A stretch of DNA of 64,000 nucleotides, taken from positions 1-64,000 of the forward strand of contig BEHD01000011.1 of the NCBI GenBank assembly GCA_002898355.1, given 5' to 3'. The position numbers and the translations under genes were made by a program. This DNA is from an archaeon HR01 (GTDB lineage: Archaea > Thermoproteota > Nitrososphaeria_A > Caldarchaeales > Caldarchaeaceae). Shown here in pieces: positions 9,246 to 18,664 of the stretch. Each line of letters starts with the position of its first letter. Position 1 is the first letter of the stretch. The notes beneath the pieces are model-generated. The model made no database searches. It saw only the letters and a list, made by a program, of their open reading frames with translations, and was not told the origin of the DNA.

Positions 9246-10493
9246 CTAGAGACCCTCGGCTCTGGCGGCTGATGGCTTGCACTCCGGTTTTTCGGGTTGG
9301 TCGAAGCATGTATAGTCGAAGACTATCTTGAGGGTTCCCTCCAGTATCTTGTTGTAGAGGGACATGGCTTCTTTGCGGATATCTTCGGGGACGTTCTTTC
9401 CTATGCTTATAGTTACTATACCAGCCGCCATGGTGGCTGTGTGGAAGCCGTTCTTCCATGTCCCCCTCACGTAGTCCTTGAGGGCTGTGTCGAAGAGTAT
9501 AGCCCATTTGAAGACTATGGAGCCCATCAGCTTCTGTATGTCAGGCCTGAGGGTTGGCAGGTCGGCGTAGACCGATGAAGTCCAGACGTTCTTCTCCACC
9601 GCTGCCTCCGTCACACCGACGTCTATGCCGTCTCCACTGGAGGAGACTACATCGGCGCCTGCGGCCACCATGGATTCTGCTGCCTTCTTCGCCCCTGCGA
9701 CATCAGCCCATGATAGCGGCATATATGCCTCGAGGACTTCGGCGTTGGGGTTGGCCAGGTGGACGCCGAGCTTGAAGGCTTCATGCCCCTCCCAGATAGA
9801 TGGGACACGTCCACCACCTACTATACCCACCTTGTTGGTCTTAGTCAGCTTGCCAGCCATGTAACCCATGAGGAACCCTCCCTCACCAAGCGTCATCCAG
9901 ATGTTATAGACGTTGGGCGCGACCTGGGCTCCAGGCTCGAAGACGCCGACCAGACCCGGCGCACAGTCAACACATACAAACATGGTGTTGGGGAACTGGG
10001 GGGCTATCTTGTGGAACATCACCATATACTGTATTCCCTGCCCTATTATCACGTTGTATCCTCTCCTAGCATAATCTACAGCATATGGTTCAGCCTTTGT
10101 ACCGTCGAAGAGGTTTCTCTCGACGGAGAGTTCGAAGCCGTAAAGGTTCTTGAGGGTTGTGACGGCTTCGTAGGCGGCATAGTTCCATGAGTTATCCTTC
10201 TCATCGATGGGGAGGATTAGCAGGACTTTCAGGTCTGAGAAGGGTGTCTTTCCCGGAGCGGTCACCGTCGCAGTCTGTGTCACTGTCCTCTCGACTGATG
10301 TTGTTGCGGTTACGGTGGATACCTGTGTAATGGTTGCCTGACCTCCGACTGTCTGCGTAATGGTTACCTCCCTTCCGCCTGTCAGCTGACCGAGGGCCAA
10401 CGCACCTATCGCCAGCCCGACGACTAGGGCGACAACAACGGATACAGCGGCAACGGTGGAGCTAACACCAACAACATCTTTTTTCCCGGACAT
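9246..10493 (-). CDS. BMP-family substrate-binding protein, membrane anchored with Thr/Val-rich linker
   Basis: N-terminal TM, TVTQTATVTAPG linker, then KVLLILPIDEKDNSWNYAAYEAV...GQGIQYMVMFHKIAPQFPNTMF. Confidence 0.88.
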   Translation of the reverse strand: MSGKKDVVGVSSTVAAVSVVVALVVGLAIGALALGQLTGGREVTITQTVGGQATITQVSTVTATTSVERTVTQTATVTAPGKTPFSDLKVLLILPIDEKDNSWNYAAYEAVTTLKNLYGFELSVERNLFDGTKAEPYAVDYARRGYNVIIGQGIQYMVMFHKIAPQFPNTMFVCVDCAPGLVGVFEPGAQVAPNVYNIWMTLGEGGFLMGYMAGKLTKTNKVGIVGGGRVPSIWEGHEAFKLGVHLANPNAEVLEAYMPLSWADVAGAKKAAESMVAAGADVVSSSGDGIDVGVTEAAVEKNVWTSSVYADLPTLRPDIQKLMGSIVFKWAILFDTALKDYVRGTWKNGFHTATMAAGIVTISIGKNVPEDIRKEAMSLYNKILEGTLKIVFDYTCFDQPEKPECKPSAARAEGL

Positions 10494-10655
10494 ACAGCTA
10501 TCCCTCTCAAAATCCTATAGATAAGCTTTTCCATAAAAAGCATCCACGACTCTGTGTCCATCATTATACGGTCAAAGCGGAAACAGTTAAAGAACGACGC
10601 CCAACCTAAAAAATAATTTATATAATCTGATGGTGTCTCAGACCCTATCACGGCC

Positions 10656-12980
10656 ATGACCTCGTCTAGGTTTCTTGGGAGGGCGATGCTCCGTAAAGAG
10701 GATACACACCATCTAACTGGTATGGGCTCATTTGTGGATGATTTCCATCTACCACAGATGGTTTACGGTGCGGTTGTGAGGAGTCAGTATGCCCACGCCC
10801 GAATCCTGTCCATAGATGTGGGGAGGGCGTTGAGGATGCCCGGTGTTCTGGCCGCCTATACGTGGGAGTCTCTGGGTGAGCTGGCTCAGAATCTACCCCC
10901 CAGCGTCTCACCCCTCCAAGCATATCCTATACGTTATAAGACCCATTACGCCCTGTCGAGGGATAAGGTGAGGTATGTAGGTGAGCCTGTCGCCTTCATA
11001 GTGGCCGAGAACCAATACCTGGCTAGGGATGCCGTAGAACTGGTGGAGGTGGAGTACGAGCCTCTACCACCTGTGGTGGATGTGGAGGAGGCTGTCAAGC
11101 CCGGCTCATCCCTGGTCCATGAAGACATGCCCAATAACATAGCTGCCGAGAAAGATGTAGATGTGGGAGACTATGAGGCTGCGGAGGCCAGCGCCGATGT
11201 TGTGGTGAGGGAGAGGCTGGTGTTTAACCGTGGTGCGGGCCAGAGCATAGAACCTAGGGCTGTCCTAGCCCAATACGATAGACGAACATCCAGCCTGACC
11301 GTCTGGGACTCAACCCAGGCACCCATCCCAATAAGAAACGGGCTGGCCAAACTCCTCGGACTACCCGACTCGAGGGTGAGGGTGATAGCCCCAGACGTAG
11401 GGGGAGGCTTCGGACCCAAGATCATGCTCTTCTACCCCGAGGAGATCTTGGTGCCCTTCGCAGCCATGCAGCTTGGGCGGCCTGTCAAATGGGTGGAGAC
11501 CAGAACAGAGTATAGTATGTGCGCCAACCAGGAGAGGCATCAGGTCCACTATGTGAGGGCTGCCTTCTCCAAGGATGGAAGGATACTCGGTCTGGCTGAC
11601 AGCTTCCTAGTGGATACCGGCGCCTACACACCTTATGGCGTGATGGTGCCTATCATCACCATGTGCACAACGCCCGGACCCTACAGGATTAGGAATATGA
11701 GGTTCCACTTCAAATCCGTCTTCACCAATAAGACGATAGTGAGTCCTGTCAGAGGCGCTGGCAGGCCTACTGCGGTCTTCGTGATGGAGAGGGTGATGGA
11801 TAGGGCGGCCAGAATACTGGGGTTGGGAAGGGAAGCGGTGAGGAGGATAAACCTGATAAAGCCGGATGAATTTCCGTGGGAGACAGGCCTTATCTACCAG
11901 GATGGAGCGCCCAACACATACGACTCCGGAAACTACCCAGCCCTACTGGAGAGGCTCCTCGAGATATCCGAGGCTACGAGGTGGGAGGCCGTCAAGAGGG
12001 AGGAGAGCCGCCAGGGTAGAAGGGTTGGGTTCGGCCTCGCATTATATGTCGAGGGAGCTGGCGTGGGGCCTTACGAGATGGCACGTGTGAGGGTGGGGCT
12101 GGATGGTAGGGTATCTGTCTCAACAGGTGTAGGGTCCCAGGGCCAGGGGCATCAGACGGTCCTAGCCCAGGTGGCCGCCGAGGTCCTAGGGGTGGACCCA
12201 TCAACGGTGGATGTTGTGGTGGGTGACACCGCCCGGATGGAGTGGGGTGTGGGTACCTTCGCCAGCAGGTCAGCCTCAGTGGCGGCACCCGCCGTGTACA
12301 AAGCAGCTATGAAGGTGAGGGAGAAGATATTGAGGCTGGCCTCTAAAGCACTGGAGGCTAGGCCTGAGGACCTGTATCTCGAGAATGGCAGGGTTTACGT
12401 GAGGGGTGTGCCTGAAAGCAGCATGACATTGGGGGAGCTGGCTGTCCTAGCCACGCCCCTGAGGGGGACGATAAACGAGGCGCCGGGCCTCGAGGCCACA
12501 GATTTCTTCAGCCCGCAGAGGTCTGTCTACAGCAGCGGAGGATGTGTGGTCAAGGTGGAGGTGGATGAGGAGACGGGCAGGGTTGAGGTGAGGAAGCTCT
12601 GGATAATCCACGACTGTGGAGAGATGATAAACCCCCTCATAGTGGAGGGACAGGTCTTGGGCGGCATCTCCATGGGACTGGGCATAACATTAATGGAGGA
12701 GATAGCCCATGACGAGAACGGCAACCCTCTCACCACAACATTCGCCGACTACCTCATCCCCTCGGCCACCGACATACCGCAGCAGATAGTGATGGAACAT
12801 CATATAACACGAACACCTATGAACCCCCTCGGCACCAAGGGTGTGGGAGAGGCCGGAGTCATACCCATACCAGCAGCCATAGCCTCAGCTGTGGACGACG
12901 CGCTGGACTACCGCATATTCGTGGCCGAGTCGCCGATAAAAACCGAGAAGATACTCCGGAGCCTTAAAGGGGTGAGTTAA
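10656..12980 (+). CDS. Xanthine dehydrogenase/CO dehydrogenase family molybdopterin large subunit, paralog 1
   Basis: DVGGGFGPKIMLFYPEE, VRGAGRPTAVFVMER, GTKGVGEAGVIPIPAAIASAVDDAL. Confidence 0.92.
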   Translation: MTSSRFLGRAMLRKEDTHHLTGMGSFVDDFHLPQMVYGAVVRSQYAHARILSIDVGRALRMPGVLAAYTWESLGELAQNLPPSVSPLQAYPIRYKTHYALSRDKVRYVGEPVAFIVAENQYLARDAVELVEVEYEPLPPVVDVEEAVKPGSSLVHEDMPNNIAAEKDVDVGDYEAAEASADVVVRERLVFNRGAGQSIEPRAVLAQYDRRTSSLTVWDSTQAPIPIRNGLAKLLGLPDSRVRVIAPDVGGGFGPKIMLFYPEEILVPFAAMQLGRPVKWVETRTEYSMCANQERHQVHYVRAAFSKDGRILGLADSFLVDTGAYTPYGVMVPIITMCTTPGPYRIRNMRFHFKSVFTNKTIVSPVRGAGRPTAVFVMERVMDRAARILGLGREAVRRINLIKPDEFPWETGLIYQDGAPNTYDSGNYPALLERLLEISEATRWEAVKREESRQGRRVGFGLALYVEGAGVGPYEMARVRVGLDGRVSVSTGVGSQGQGHQTVLAQVAAEVLGVDPSTVDVVVGDTARMEWGVGTFASRSASVAAPAVYKAAMKVREKILRLASKALEARPEDLYLENGRVYVRGVPESSMTLGELAVLATPLRGTINEAPGLEATDFFSPQRSVYSSGGCVVKVEVDEETGRVEVRKLWIIHDCGEMINPLIVEGQVLGGISMGLGITLMEEIAHDENGNPLTTTFADYLIPSATDIPQQIVMEHHITRTPMNPLGTKGVGEAGVIPIPAAIASAVDDALDYRIFVAESPIKTEKILRSLKGVS

Positions 12981-13365
12981 TCCTACGGGCTATTTCATCC
13001 CTATCGGTGAGGTCTTCAGACGCCGAGAAGGCCACCAGCCTGGGCGGCTCAATCTTCCTCCTTCCCGAATCCTGGCTTATGAGAGAGTATCGCAGCCCAA
13101 AATCATGCAGCTCCCTCAACCCAACAGCGATCACCAGATATCTCCGCTTGATGTATTCCTCGGCCTGATCCATCACAGGCTCTAGGTATCCGATCCATCT
13201 CTCCTCAGGGTATGAGGCCTCGGGCATCTTCAAAATGCCATAGCCCAGGTCTCTTAGAACCTCATACACCAATGTTTTCTGGGGGAGGCCAGCGTATCTG
13301 GATGGGTTGATGAAGTAGTCGGCTACGAGGGCCAGCTTGAAGGATCTGTAGTCCTTTGTGTCCAT
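12964..13365 (-). CDS. Conserved-looking hypothetical protein
   Basis: 133-aa ORF immediately downstream of the TudS-like ORF on the same strand; no family recognised. Confidence 0.45.
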   Translation of the reverse strand: MDTKDYRSFKLALVADYFINPSRYAGLPQKTLVYEVLRDLGYGILKMPEASYPEERWIGYLEPVMDQAEEYIKRRYLVIAVGLRELHDFGLRYSLISQDSGRRKIEPPRLVAFSASEDLTDRDEIARRINSPL

Positions 13366-13374
13366 AAACCATCC

Positions 13375-13941
13375 TCACTCGAAGAACCTATCCAGCTCCT
13401 TAACCGCCTCATCCATCTTGAAGCCTGGGACATCCATGGGGACACCTGTCTCGCCGTCAAAGGCAAGGCCACGGCGGGCCAGCTCCTCCTCAAGCTCCTC
13501 AATCCAGACACCCTTGCCGGGTACCACCTGATACTGTTCAAGGCTTGCAAATGGCCTTCCACCCCAGCTGGCATTTCGGCCCGTAAGCCTCACACCCGAT
13601 GACGGGCTTCCATCCAACCCAACCAGATACACCTTACACCCAGCCCTCTTATAATACTCCACCAAGTCTGCGGTAGACCTAGCGATGGCCCTACAGTGTT
13701 TTCTATATCCCGGCGTATCATACTGGTCCTTGGTCTGCCACCACCTGTTCACACCCATAAAAGTAAGCTCCGGACATGGGAGCTGCTCCACCTCATACCC
13801 TTTCCTCCTCAATAGGTCCACGATGGGGTAGACCACGCCGGGGTAGAACGCGAACTGGGCCACCTTAGCATTCTGATTTAGCAGGCAGTTGGCCAGAAAA
13901 ACAACCTTCCTAACCATGGCTGGGAAAAGGTTTGAAGACAC
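13375..13941 (-). CDS. TudS/DUF523-related putative desulfidase-like protein
   Basis: VVFLANCLLNQNAKV...LPCPELTFMG...VYLVGLDGSPSSGV, resembling the DUF523/TudS pattern. Confidence 0.6.
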   Translation of the reverse strand: MSSNLFPAMVRKVVFLANCLLNQNAKVAQFAFYPGVVYPIVDLLRRKGYEVEQLPCPELTFMGVNRWWQTKDQYDTPGYRKHCRAIARSTADLVEYYKRAGCKVYLVGLDGSPSSGVRLTGRNASWGGRPFASLEQYQVVPGKGVWIEELEEELARRGLAFDGETGVPMDVPGFKMDEAVKELDRFFE

Positions 13942-14026
13942 AACATATATAGATTTTCTTCTCTAGGATTCGTCGTAGGCCCCTAAAACAATTATATTTC
14001 TCCGGAGTTGTTATGGTGGCCGGTTC

Positions 14027-14863
14027 TTGAGAGATGTGGATGTGCTGGCTGGTCTAGAGGCCTTGAAGATAATGGATAGGGATGCCTCAGGCTGGGTGGA
14101 ATCTGTCTCACGGAAGGCGATCTATCTAAGAACCGTATCCGACGACATCCTCATCCTCTCGGCAGAACCTCTAACACCCTACACACTCGTAGTCGGTAAA
14201 GAATGGCCTAAGGTCCAAGAAGTAGCCGAGAAAGGTATGGAGGTATGGAGGGATGGGGGGGCTATTATTCTCGGTGGGAGGACGGCTTTGAGAATCAGAG
14301 GATGCACTGACGACTCGCCCATACCGACGGGGTGTCTGCCGGAAAAAGAGAACCTGCTAATAGCTAGGAAGGTAGTCCAGGTTCTGGCGTCGATATCTCA
14401 CGACGAAGTCATACCTGAGGGTGTGAAGATTCTGAGGGAGAGAGGTCCCGACATGGAGATGCTGAAGACCCTGATAGGACGTGGCATCGGCGCCACACCA
14501 TCCGGCGACGACTTCATAGCTGGAACCCTTCTAGGACTACACATCATAGGTGGGAGAGAGAGCACAGAACCGTTGAAGAGAGGGCTCCAAACCGGGACAG
14601 GATGGCTCAGCAGATGCATCGTCGAACATTCATCCCACGGCTGCACATACACACCGCTGGCCCGCCTATGCCGGACCATGGCATCCGACGGAGATGTGGT
14701 TGAGTGGGTCTCTAGGACAGTACGGATAGGCTCCACCACAGGCCTCTCAACGATGGTAGGCTTGCTGGAGACTTTCGGCTATTACTATAAGAGCTTGTCG
14801 AGGACATCCTCCAGGTCCTTCTCCAGCTCCGGCGGCGGCCTCCAGCTAACCTCCACCACCTGA
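14027..14863 (+). CDS. allH-like: DUF2877 family protein, oxamate carbamoyltransferase AllH (YlbF)-like
   Basis: GIGATPSGDDFIAGTLLGLHIIGG signature; near AllF- and AllG-like genes. TTG start. Confidence 0.75.
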   Translation: MRDVDVLAGLEALKIMDRDASGWVESVSRKAIYLRTVSDDILILSAEPLTPYTLVVGKEWPKVQEVAEKGMEVWRDGGAIILGGRTALRIRGCTDDSPIPTGCLPEKENLLIARKVVQVLASISHDEVIPEGVKILRERGPDMEMLKTLIGRGIGATPSGDDFIAGTLLGLHIIGGRESTEPLKRGLQTGTGWLSRCIVEHSSHGCTYTPLARLCRTMASDGDVVEWVSRTVRIGSTTGLSTMVGLLETFGYYYKSLSRTSSRSFSSSGGGLQLTSTT

Positions 14864-14930
14864 ACACCCTGTTGACGGAGGCTATCAGCGAAGAGTGAGA
14901 CGCCTATGGAGAGGACTTTGTCCACATTCC

Positions 14931-16472
14931 TCATCTGCTAGCAATCAACTCCCTTGAGAGGTTCTCCAACATTTCTGGGTCTCCCAGGCCGCAGGCAGCC
15001 CCATATGCTGCGGCTAAGGCGTTTGACGAAGTCATTATCAACGGCCTCTTCCTCAACTCCGCTATCTGAGGCCACTGGGGGTCCGAGACGCTCCCCACAA
15101 CCCTCACCACCAGCTTCGCCCTAGAACCCTGAATTCTCTCCAGCCCCAAATCAGCCAGGGTTCGGGCCACAACATCCCCTGGGGCTCCATAGCCAATTAT
15201 CAAATCCATCAAAACCGCCGAGACATCGGAGCCCTCCAACTCCGAGCTAACCCGCCTATTTCGAAGGCTGGGGTCGATTATTGGGTGGGGCCTACCCTCC
15301 GTAAACTCCTCGGCCCCATAATCAACTATCGTGGCGGCCACAGAGTCGTGGGGGCTCCGAAGCTTCTCCACCCAATCCAGGCCTAGATTGGTGTAGACCT
15401 TGAAACCCGCCTTCCTCCAGATGAACGCCGTCTCGGTGGCCAGGGTCCCACCACAGTAGAAGCCTCGGGGATGGCTTGGACCGGACACAGCACCCATAAG
15501 GGTTGACACCTCCCTCTCCACACCCTCCACCACTGAGGGATATCTACTGGGTTCCAGCATAGAGCATATCCGGAGCGCCAGCCCGTGAATGGTTGACTCA
15601 TGCCTATAGCCCTTCAACTCCCATCCATCGTATCCTAGGAGGCAGGTGATGACAGGTTTGGATGGGTTCACATCGTCCAGCACCCTACCAACAACATCCA
15701 TATCCGACTGCTTGGCCAGCAGGGCGATAACCCTGGTCCCGGCATCCGACTCCAGCCTCTTCAAAGCCTCAGCCGTCATGACGCCGCCCACACGGGCCGT
15801 CAAATCCCTACCTCCAACGCCTATTGCATGGCTCACACCTATCCCAAAACCGTCAAGGATGGTGGTGAGCTCCTGTATCCCCGAGCCGGCTGAGGCCACC
15901 ACACCCACCGGCCCCCTCCCAACCTTGTTGGCGAAGCCGAATCCAACACCAGCAATGATGGATGTTCCCGCTTCAGGCCCCATCACCAGCAACCCCTTCT
16001 CCACAGCCCTCCTCTTCAACTCCACCTCCACATCGAGAGGGACGTGGTCGCTGAAGATGAATAGGTTGACACCATGATCCAGAAGCCGTGAGGCTATCCC
16101 CGAGACATACCTACCCGGAACCGAGATGGATGCATAGGAGATGTCGGGGTTCTCCCTCAAAGCCTCGTCAACACCACCATATCTCAGCCCGGATGTAGGC
16201 CTTGTCTCCAGAACCATCTCACGGGCAGCCCTCAGAACAGCCTCCAGATCACCCGTGGCACGGACCGCTATTATGATGTCGTTGGGGCCTGCACCCTCTC
16301 CATCACCGGCGAGAAGGGCTAGGTCCCGCAGGACTGCCTTGTTGGAGTCTGTGCCCATCACGACGGCTCCGTCCTCCACGCCTGGGAATCCCTTGAGCTT
16401 TTCGGTGGCTTCCATAAGCTGGACCGAGTCCCTGTAGAGGCCTTTTATGACTAGGTTGGCTGTCCTGGCCAC
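14931..16472 (-). CDS. allF-like: FdrA/AllF-like protein (succinyl-CoA synthetase-related fold)
   Basis: NLVIKGLYRDSVQLMEATEKLKGFPGVEDGAVVMGTDSNKAVL...VGVVASAGSGIQELTTILDGFGIGVSHAIGVGGRDL...GFYCGGTLATE. Confidence 0.8.
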   Translation of the reverse strand: MARTANLVIKGLYRDSVQLMEATEKLKGFPGVEDGAVVMGTDSNKAVLRDLALLAGDGEGAGPNDIIIAVRATGDLEAVLRAAREMVLETRPTSGLRYGGVDEALRENPDISYASISVPGRYVSGIASRLLDHGVNLFIFSDHVPLDVEVELKRRAVEKGLLVMGPEAGTSIIAGVGFGFANKVGRGPVGVVASAGSGIQELTTILDGFGIGVSHAIGVGGRDLTARVGGVMTAEALKRLESDAGTRVIALLAKQSDMDVVGRVLDDVNPSKPVITCLLGYDGWELKGYRHESTIHGLALRICSMLEPSRYPSVVEGVEREVSTLMGAVSGPSHPRGFYCGGTLATETAFIWRKAGFKVYTNLGLDWVEKLRSPHDSVAATIVDYGAEEFTEGRPHPIIDPSLRNRRVSSELEGSDVSAVLMDLIIGYGAPGDVVARTLADLGLERIQGSRAKLVVRVVGSVSDPQWPQIAELRKRPLIMTSSNALAAAYGAACGLGDPEMLENLSRELIASR

Positions 16473-16537
16473 ATTGGCAGGATGTTGCCGGCGGTCATTT
16501 AAACCATTAGTCCAGCCGCTTTACTCAAAAGAGGTCG

Positions 16538-17392
16538 GTGAAAGTGTATCTTTTTATATGTGCGGTGGTTTGTTTAGCCATGTCTGTCTATAAATGGGAT
16601 AGGGTTCTGGACTGGTCCAGGGTCCGTGTCTACGACCTCTCCCAGCCCACCAGCGCCAAAGCCCCTCCTTTTATGTGGTATCCACCCTTCAAATGGACTT
16701 GGATTAAGAGGCTTTCGGAGCATGGGGTCAACGCCATGTATATAGAGGGCCCCCTCCACACCGGAACCCACTTCGATGGCCAGCTCCACTTCATGACTGG
16801 CGGTAAAGATATCGGGAGTATCGATATCGGCTACTTCATCGGAGAGGGTGTGGTTCTCGATATCAGCAAGTATGTCGGCGACTATGACATCTACACCGAT
16901 GAGACTGTGGAGTCGGCTGCTAGGAGCGCTGGGCTGGAGATTAGGAGGGATGATATCCTCCTCCTCTACACGGGCTATAGTAGGTATGCCTGGTGTGGTC
17001 CTGAGCCTGACGAGGTGAGGTATATCTGCAAGCATCCAGGTCCGGATGTAAGGTTTGCCCGCTGGTGTATTGAAAAGGGCGTGAGGTGGCTGGGTGTGGA
17101 TGCTATCTCTCAGGACCATCCCCTCAACACGGTGATCAGGAGGGCGAGGCCAGACCTTGTGGCTGAGGCTGAGAAGAAGTGGGGTAGGAAGGTGGATGAG
17201 CTGATGCCTTGGCCGGAGAACTATCAGGTGATGCATACACTGCTATTTCCCAAGATGATACTGCATGTGGAGAACCTCGGCGGCGACATGGATAAGGTGT
17301 TGAACCGTAGGTGCATAATCGCAGGCCTTCCGTTCAGGTTCGACGGTGGGGAGAGCGCCTACTGCCGTGTAATAGCCATCACCTCTGAATGA
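16538..17392 (+). CDS. Cyclase family hydrolase (PF04199; kynurenine formamidase/isatin hydrolase-like)
   Basis: LHTGTHFDGQLHF metal-binding motif, and ILLLYTGYSRY...GVRWLGVDAISQDHPLN. Confidence 0.82.
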   Translation: MKVYLFICAVVCLAMSVYKWDRVLDWSRVRVYDLSQPTSAKAPPFMWYPPFKWTWIKRLSEHGVNAMYIEGPLHTGTHFDGQLHFMTGGKDIGSIDIGYFIGEGVVLDISKYVGDYDIYTDETVESAARSAGLEIRRDDILLLYTGYSRYAWCGPEPDEVRYICKHPGPDVRFARWCIEKGVRWLGVDAISQDHPLNTVIRRARPDLVAEAEKKWGRKVDELMPWPENYQVMHTLLFPKMILHVENLGGDMDKVLNRRCIIAGLPFRFDGGESAYCRVIAITSE

Positions 17393-17398
17393 TGGGTT

Positions 17399-18664
17399 AT
17401 GGAGGAGCTTAGGGAGGCTGTCGAGCGGGCGAATCATGAGACTGTAGAGAGGATGATGGAGACTAGGCCCGTCCTGGTGGGGGTTGAAGAGGCCAGAAAT
17501 GCGATATCCTTTCTGAGGAAGGAGTTTCATCTCACCCATGCGGGGCCGCCCATCGAGTGGGAGAGGGCCAGCGGCCCTCTACGCGGAGCTATCATAGGTG
17601 CGGCGTTGTATGAGGGCTGGGCCGACAGTGTTGAGGAGGCGGAGAGGCTGGCTGAGAGGGGGGAGATTGTTTTAGCTCCGAACCATCACTACTCCTCCGT
17701 AGGCCCCATGGCAGGCGTTATCTCCCCGTCCATGAAGGTCTTCGTGGTGAGGGATGGTGACTTCTACTCCTACACCAACCTCAACGAGGGGCTGGGCCGG
17801 GTTCTCCGGTATGGAGCCTACTCAGACGATGTCTTGGAGAGGCTGAGGTTTCTTAACGATGTCGTGGGTTCATCCCTCGCCACGGCCCTTGAGGAGTGTG
17901 TTAGGGAGAAGAATGGGGTTGACCTGAGGAATCTGATAGCGCAGGCCATTCAAATGGGTGACGAATGCCACAACAGGAACGTGGCCGCCACCTCCCTCTT
18001 CTACCGAGAGATCTCTCCATACATCATCAGGAGCTGCGACCGTGAGACAGCCGTCCGAGTCCTCTCCTTCATAGATTCCAACAACCACTTCTTCGTCAAC
18101 CTGGCGATGGCTGCCTGTAAGCTGATGGCCGACAGGGCCCACGGAGTCGAATACAGCACGATAGTCACAGCTATCTCTAGGAACGGGACCGAGGTGGGGA
18201 TTAGGGTGGGAGGGCTTGGTGCTGAATGGTTCACCGCCGAGGCTCCAATCCCCCGGGGTCTCTACTTCCCAGGATTCAGCGAATCCGACGCCAACCCAGA
18301 TATAGGTGACAGCACCATAACCGAGACCGCCGGTATAGGCTCTGCAGCCATAGCGGCCAGCCCAGCGATTGTGAGGTTCGTAGGAGGTGATGTCAAAACC
18401 GCCCTCGAGATTACCAGGAGGATGGGACAGATATGCCATACCCGTCACAGATACTTCACCATACCCTACTTGGATTTTGAAGGTACGCCGACAGGTATCG
18501 ACATCAGGAAGGTGTTGAAGCTTGGGTTAACGCCTGTCGCCGACACAGGCATAGCCCATAGGTCGGCTGGTGTAGGCCAGATAGGTGCCGGGATTGTGGA
18601 GATACCTGCGGAGCCGTTCAAAAAGGCTTTACGCCGCTATGCCGAGGTTTACGGGTTGAGGTAG
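17399..18664 (+). CDS. allG-like: DUF1116 family protein, AllG (YlbE)-like
   Basis: HLTHAGPPIEWERASGPLRGAIIGAALYEGWA...MGDECHNRNVAATSLFYREI typical of DUF1116. Confidence 0.82.
   Translation: MEELREAVERANHETVERMMETRPVLVGVEEARNAISFLRKEFHLTHAGPPIEWERASGPLRGAIIGAALYEGWADSVEEAERLAERGEIVLAPNHHYSSVGPMAGVISPSMKVFVVRDGDFYSYTNLNEGLGRVLRYGAYSDDVLERLRFLNDVVGSSLATALEECVREKNGVDLRNLIAQAIQMGDECHNRNVAATSLFYREISPYIIRSCDRETAVRVLSFIDSNNHFFVNLAMAACKLMADRAHGVEYSTIVTAISRNGTEVGIRVGGLGAEWFTAEAPIPRGLYFPGFSESDANPDIGDSTITETAGIGSAAIAASPAIVRFVGGDVKTALEITRRMGQICHTRHRYFTIPYLDFEGTPTGIDIRKVLKLGLTPVADTGIAHRSAGVGQIGAGIVEIPAEPFKKALRRYAEVYGLR

Noticed and set aside
8203-9507. Full 434-aa version of the YufP-like permease
   Set aside because: The first 91 residues overlap the SBP gene in another frame and are non-membrane, low-quality sequence; start moved to 9234.
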